From assembly GCA_937124965.1 (NCBI GenBank), contig CAKZLB010000036.1, positions 1 through 64,000 of the forward strand: a stretch of 64,000 bases of DNA. Reading direction: 5' to 3'. Of this stretch, positions 60,511 through 64,000 are shown piece after piece. Numbering within the stretch: the first letter of the stretch is position 1; each line of letters begins with the position of its first letter. The stretch comes from an uncultured Bacteroidota bacterium. GTDB taxonomy: Bacteria; Bacteroidota; Bacteroidia; NS11-12g; UBA9320. The notes under the pieces were generated by a model. That model did not search any database. It saw nothing but the letters and a program-made list of their open reading frames with translations, and had not been told where the DNA came from. Both the position numbers and the translations under genes were made by a program.

Positions 60511-61512
60511 TTGGACAAAGAAAAAATCATACATGCACTTGCCAAACTTGGTAAAAACCTTGGGTCTCAAACCGCTGATCTAAATGCTGCTATTGAATTA
60601 TCTTATGCAAAAAACAGCTGGTTTACCGGAGAAAATGTTCGGTTTTGTTTGAACAATTGGTCCAAGACATTGACATTGGCACAATTGACGGATTGGACGA
60701 ATGAACTGCCACAGCGTAATGAATCTCCTAAATCGGTAGGAATTATTATGGCAGGGAATATACCGCTTGTCGGGTTGCACGATTTGCTTTGTGTTCTTGT
60801 GGCTGGTCATAAGACCGTTGTCAAGCTAGCTCAAAATGATGAGGTGTTAATGAAATACTGCATCAATCAGTTAATCACTATTGAACCAGCGCTTAAAGAT
60901 TCTATTGAGATAACAGAGCGTGTGGTTAAACCTGACGCAATAATTGCTACTGGCAGCAACAATTCAGCACGTTATTTCGACTATTACTTCCGTGATATAC
61001 CTAACATTATTCGAAAGAATAGAACTTCTGTAGCTGTAATAACTGGAGAAGAGACAAAAAAAGAATTGGAACTTCTGTCTAATGATATTTTCCAATACTT
61101 TGGTTTAGGATGTAGAAATGTGACCAAGCTTTTAGTTCCAAAAGACTATGATTTGGTTCCGTTGCTCGATGCAACTGCAAAATGGTCTGACGTCCAATAC
61201 CACAACAAATACGCAAATAATACCACCTATCATCGAGCCATATTTTTGATGAACCTTACACCCCATCTAGATACAGGTTATTTATTGGTGAAGGAAGACG
61301 AGAAACTCCATTCACCTTTGTCATGTGTTTTTTATCAACGATTTGAAAATGAAAATGACATTTTAACCTATCTAAAAGTACACAAAGACGAAATACAAGT
61401 AATCGTTTCTTCAAGCCCGAAATTTGGTCAGGCCTTTGGTACCACTCAAGCAACGACACTTACCGACTATGCTGATGGTGTTGACACATTGGCCTTTCTT
61501 TCAACTTTGTAA
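60511..61512 (+). CDS. Acyl-CoA reductase (LuxC-like)
   Basis: 333 residues from TTG 60511, chosen because homology-like sequence begins there (DKEKIIHALAKLGKNLGS) and a TATCTTCCTTTG promoter-like box lies in front; an in-frame ATG at 60403 would add 36 basic residues. NAD(P)-binding and catalytic parts: VGIIMAGNIPLVGLHDLL, VAGHKTVVKLAQND, ATGSNNSARYFDYYFRDIPNIIRKNRTSVAVI and GLGCRNVTKLLV, with the active cysteine. It reduces long-chain acyl-CoA or acyl-protein to aldehyde. It ends shortly before the purC promoter. Confidence 0.8.
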   Translation: MDKEKIIHALAKLGKNLGSQTADLNAAIELSYAKNSWFTGENVRFCLNNWSKTLTLAQLTDWTNELPQRNESPKSVGIIMAGNIPLVGLHDLLCVLVAGHKTVVKLAQNDEVLMKYCINQLITIEPALKDSIEITERVVKPDAIIATGSNNSARYFDYYFRDIPNIIRKNRTSVAVITGEETKKELELLSNDIFQYFGLGCRNVTKLLVPKDYDLVPLLDATAKWSDVQYHNKYANNTTYHRAIFLMNLTPHLDTGYLLVKEDEKLHSPLSCVFYQRFENENDILTYLKVHKDEIQVIVSSSPKFGQAFGTTQATTLTDYADGVDTLAFLSTL

Positions 61513-61528
61513 AGATTTAACACATTTA

Positions 61529-61561
61529 TTTGCGTTCATTTACTTCGTTATTATACTTTTG
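61529..61561 (+). promoter_or_regulatory. Bacteroidota-type promoter of purC
   Basis: TTTG at 61529-61532 and TACTTTTG at 61554-61561 match the -33 and -7 elements exactly, with 21 bases between. The -7 box ends 3 bases before ATG 61565, so the mRNA is probably leaderless or nearly so. Confidence 0.85.
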
Positions 61562-61564
61562 AAT

Positions 61565-62521
61565 ATGCAGTCATTAGTTTCAACAAACTATTTTTTTACA
61601 GGACAAAAAGATTTTTATCGTGGTAAAGTACGTGATGTTTACAACATCAATGATCAGTATTTAGTAATGATCGCATCGGATAGAATATCCGCTTTCGACC
61701 ATGTTTTACCAGAGTCAATTCCATACAAAGGTCAGGTGTTAAACCAAATAGCTTCCACGTTTTTGGATGATACAAGTGAGTTGGTTCCGAACTGGAAGAT
61801 AGCTGAGCCAGACCCTCATGTTACCGTTGGTTTGAGATGTAATCCATTACCAGTTGAAGTAGTCGTTCGTGGTTATTTAGCTGGTCATGCATGGCGTTTA
61901 TATAGAGACGGCGGAAGAGAAATCTGCGGAGTTAAACTTCCTGAAGGTCTTAAAGAAAATGATCGATTGCCAGAACCTATCATCACTCCTACCACCAAGG
62001 CGAAAACGGGTCATGACGAAGATATTTCCTTTGAAGAGTTAAGAAGTCAAAAGATTTTAAAAAAGAAACAGATTGAAACCTTAGAATCGTACGCACACAA
62101 ATTGTTTCAAGCTGGATCAGAAAAAGCTTCATCACAAGACCTAATATTGGTAGATACGAAATACGAGTTTGGGACGTGTGATGACAAAATCATTTTGATT
62201 GATGAAATCCACACACCTGACAGTAGCCGGTACTTTTATAAAGATACGTACGAAGCAATTCAATCAAAGGATCAAAAGCAACGACAACTATCAAAAGAAT
62301 TTGTTCGTCAGTGGCTCATTGAGCATGGTTTTCAGGGACTTGAAGGCCAACTAGTTCCTGAGATGACACCTGATTTTGTGGATAACGTCTCGAATAGATA
62401 TATTGAGTTGTTTGAGCAAATTACTGGAAACACCTTTGTTAAAAGAGATTACACGGATATCAACGAAACTATTATAACTTCTGTTGAGTCTTTTATTACA
62501 AACAATATGCAAGGAATTTAA
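61565..62521 (+). CDS. purC: SAICAR synthase
   Basis: 318 residues from ATG 61565; the longer frame from 61424 reads the end of the previous gene. FYRGKVRDVYNINDQYLVMIASDRISAFDHVLPESIPYKGQVLNQI, EVVVRGYLAGHAWRLY and LVDTKYEFG are all SAICAR synthase blocks. It makes SAICAR from CAIR, aspartate and ATP in purine synthesis. Single gene with its own strong promoter. Confidence 0.96.
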   Translation: MQSLVSTNYFFTGQKDFYRGKVRDVYNINDQYLVMIASDRISAFDHVLPESIPYKGQVLNQIASTFLDDTSELVPNWKIAEPDPHVTVGLRCNPLPVEVVVRGYLAGHAWRLYRDGGREICGVKLPEGLKENDRLPEPIITPTTKAKTGHDEDISFEELRSQKILKKKQIETLESYAHKLFQAGSEKASSQDLILVDTKYEFGTCDDKIILIDEIHTPDSSRYFYKDTYEAIQSKDQKQRQLSKEFVRQWLIEHGFQGLEGQLVPEMTPDFVDNVSNRYIELFEQITGNTFVKRDYTDINETIITSVESFITNNMQGI

Positions 62522-62567
62522 GATTACTTGGTATTTTCGAAGCTGTAATCAAGTTTTGAAAATATTT

Positions 62568-64000
62568 ATGAAACGTAATCTACTTGTTGCGGCAAGCTTT
62601 GCATTTTTAAGCAGTATCGCATTTTCTCAAACGGTAACTTCCTTTGCAGGGAAAGTAAATCCGGATCCATTAAACAATTATTCGAATACCACAGCCAACC
62701 TGGCCGATGCGTATTTCAATTTGCCCGAAGGTATTACTTGGGACAAATCTGGCAATATGTATGTGACTGGTAATAATAAAATTCGGCTAATTACAAATGG
62801 TAAAGTATATAACAGAAGCGGAAAAACTGGCGACCCAACATTTACGTTAGGATATGCAAACGGAACCGGTAATGCTGCGGCGTATTATCAGCCAACATCA
62901 ATTGTATGTGCATCAAATGGAGACGCATACATTGTTGACGCAGGAAACCACGCAATACGTAAACTAACCGCGTACGTAAATGCTGGTAATGGTCAAATAG
63001 CAAGCACTTTTGCAGGTGGCAATCCTTCAGGTGGGTTTGGTCAAGCAGGATATAAAGATGGACCAGCAACATCTGCTAGGTTTAACGAACCAAAAGGAAT
63101 TACAATGGACGGAAGTGGTAATATGTATGTTACTGACTTTGGCAACCATTGTATCCGTAAAGTTTCTCCAACTGGACAAGTACTAACATTAGCAGGCAAA
63201 GGAGAAGATTACGGAAACGTTGACGGAACTACTGCTGCTCGATTTGATTCACCATATGGTATCGCAATGTTGGACGGTTCACACGTTGTGGTAACAGATT
63301 TTAGAAATACTTCAATTCGAAAAATAAACATTAATTCTGGAGAAGTAACTACCATCTGCGGTGGCTTAGGATATAAGGACGGTAGTTTGTCCGAAGCTCG
63401 ATTTAGATCGCCACGAGGTATTGCAGTAGTTAACGGATTAATCTACGTTGCAGATGGTACTTGCATTCGCGTTATTGACGAAAAGAATAAAACAGTATCG
63501 ACGTTTGCCGGCAGTGGCAGTGCTTCTGGGAATACAAATGGGACTGGTACTGACGCTCGCTTCGGTGCAGTCTTCGGTTTAAGCTATGACGGTGGTAGTA
63601 ACTTGTATGTTACTGACGTAGTTTCGCATATAGTTAAAAAAGTATCTATTGACGATTTAGCACCAAAAGCTGATTTTTCTATTACAAAAGAGAACATTGC
63701 GATTAACGAAGAAACAACTCTGACAGATATAAGCTCAGGAAAGGAAGCAACAATAAGAAAATGGACCGTTGAGAATACTTCTGGTAGTTCGAGTAATGTA
63801 GTGCTCGTTCAAGGAGATTATAATTCTTCAAAGTCGATTACGATTAAATTCAACGCAACAGGTTCCTACAGGGTTACTCTAGAAGTGACTAACGAGTTTG
63901 GAAATGACCAAGTAACCAAGACAAATATTACAGTAAGTACAGTTGGTGTAGCAGATATTCAGAAGTCAAATGCAATTAGTATTTATCCTAATCCGTCAAA
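62568..64000 (+). CDS. Secreted NHL-repeat protein with PKD-like domain and T9SS tail (3' end cut)
   Basis: The frame starts at ATG 62568 and stays open to the right edge (477 codons and part of the next). Signal peptide MKRNLLVAASFAFLSSIAFSQ. Residues about 23-360 repeat an NHL-type blade: FAG followed by NMYVTGNNKIRLI, AYIVDAGNHAIRKL, MYVTDFGNHCIRKV and LYVTDVVSHIVKKV, with GARFN/ARFDSP connectors. Residues 370-455 resemble a PKD domain (DFSITKENIAINEETTLTD). The last codons read ISIYPNPS, the start of a type A sorting domain. It is thus a surface protein of the T9SS, with the end beyond the window. Confidence 0.9.
   Translation, partial: MKRNLLVAASFAFLSSIAFSQTVTSFAGKVNPDPLNNYSNTTANLADAYFNLPEGITWDKSGNMYVTGNNKIRLITNGKVYNRSGKTGDPTFTLGYANGTGNAAAYYQPTSIVCASNGDAYIVDAGNHAIRKLTAYVNAGNGQIASTFAGGNPSGGFGQAGYKDGPATSARFNEPKGITMDGSGNMYVTDFGNHCIRKVSPTGQVLTLAGKGEDYGNVDGTTAARFDSPYGIAMLDGSHVVVTDFRNTSIRKININSGEVTTICGGLGYKDGSLSEARFRSPRGIAVVNGLIYVADGTCIRVIDEKNKTVSTFAGSGSASGNTNGTGTDARFGAVFGLSYDGGSNLYVTDVVSHIVKKVSIDDLAPKADFSITKENIAINEETTLTDISSGKEATIRKWTVENTSGSSSNVVLVQGDYNSSKSITIKFNATGSYRVTLEVTNEFGNDQVTKTNITVSTVGVADIQKSNAISIYPNPS

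Overview
The window looks like chromosomal DNA of an AT-rich member of the Bacteroidota, most likely Flavobacteriales (family not resolvable by eye). Reasons: a protein with a type IX secretion (T9SS) C-terminal sorting domain and a second NHL-repeat protein whose T9SS tail is cut by the right edge; a PorP/SprF-family protein; a TonB-dependent receptor with an N-terminal carboxypeptidase-like domain; several promoters of the Bacteroidota TAnnTTTG type; and many signal peptides ending in Gln. No rRNA, tRNA, CRISPR array or prophage was seen. Both edges cut genes.

Left accessory region (1-15000): the end of a membrane-anchored AraC regulator, then a possible defence pair (a TIR-domain protein and a large protein with an Mrr-like nuclease N-terminus) separated by an attC-like imperfect palindrome. 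An EEP-family hydrolase, small secreted proteins, a DMP19-family gene plus a truncated copy of its 5' end 1.7 kb upstream, a T9SS cargo protein and a large PLP enzyme follow. Between the PLP gene and prfC lies a nest of 7-bp repeat arrays, a four-helix-bundle (23S rRNA intervening-sequence-type) gene and a complete 1302-bp IS3-family element.

Middle (15000-45600): mostly housekeeping and envelope genes. These are a cyclophilin lipoprotein and alpha/beta hydrolase; two tandem related beta-rich secreted proteins; a cysteine-rich metal-related set (HYC_CC_PP-type protein, TonB receptor with a Cys-Cys pair, secreted HMA protein); an ECF sigma factor overlapping a transmembrane beta-barrel protein; a cystathionine beta-synthase operon; a tRNA-processing operon (cca, miaA); PorP/SprF; a multi-membrane patatin; an MBL hydrolase, free Met-(R)-sulfoxide reductase and AtoE-type transporter; miaE; and GT-C and PAP2 membrane enzymes.

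Right part (45600-64000): a dense array of ten same-strand genes (46702-53687), nine of them integral membrane proteins and one a winged-helix regulator, including DUF6688, DUF4153/4173, DUF1361 and an undecaprenol/diacylglycerol kinase. Then come a GyrI-like protein, lipoproteins, an exported WD40-caspase protein of 1143 residues, a YkuK-type RNase H-like protein, a LuxC-like acyl-CoA reductase, purC with a very clear promoter, and the truncated NHL/T9SS protein.

A recurring pattern is that gaps between convergent genes are filled by low-complexity short-period sequence whose two halves are mutually complementary, with a different repeat word at each locus. I read these as home-made bidirectional terminators.
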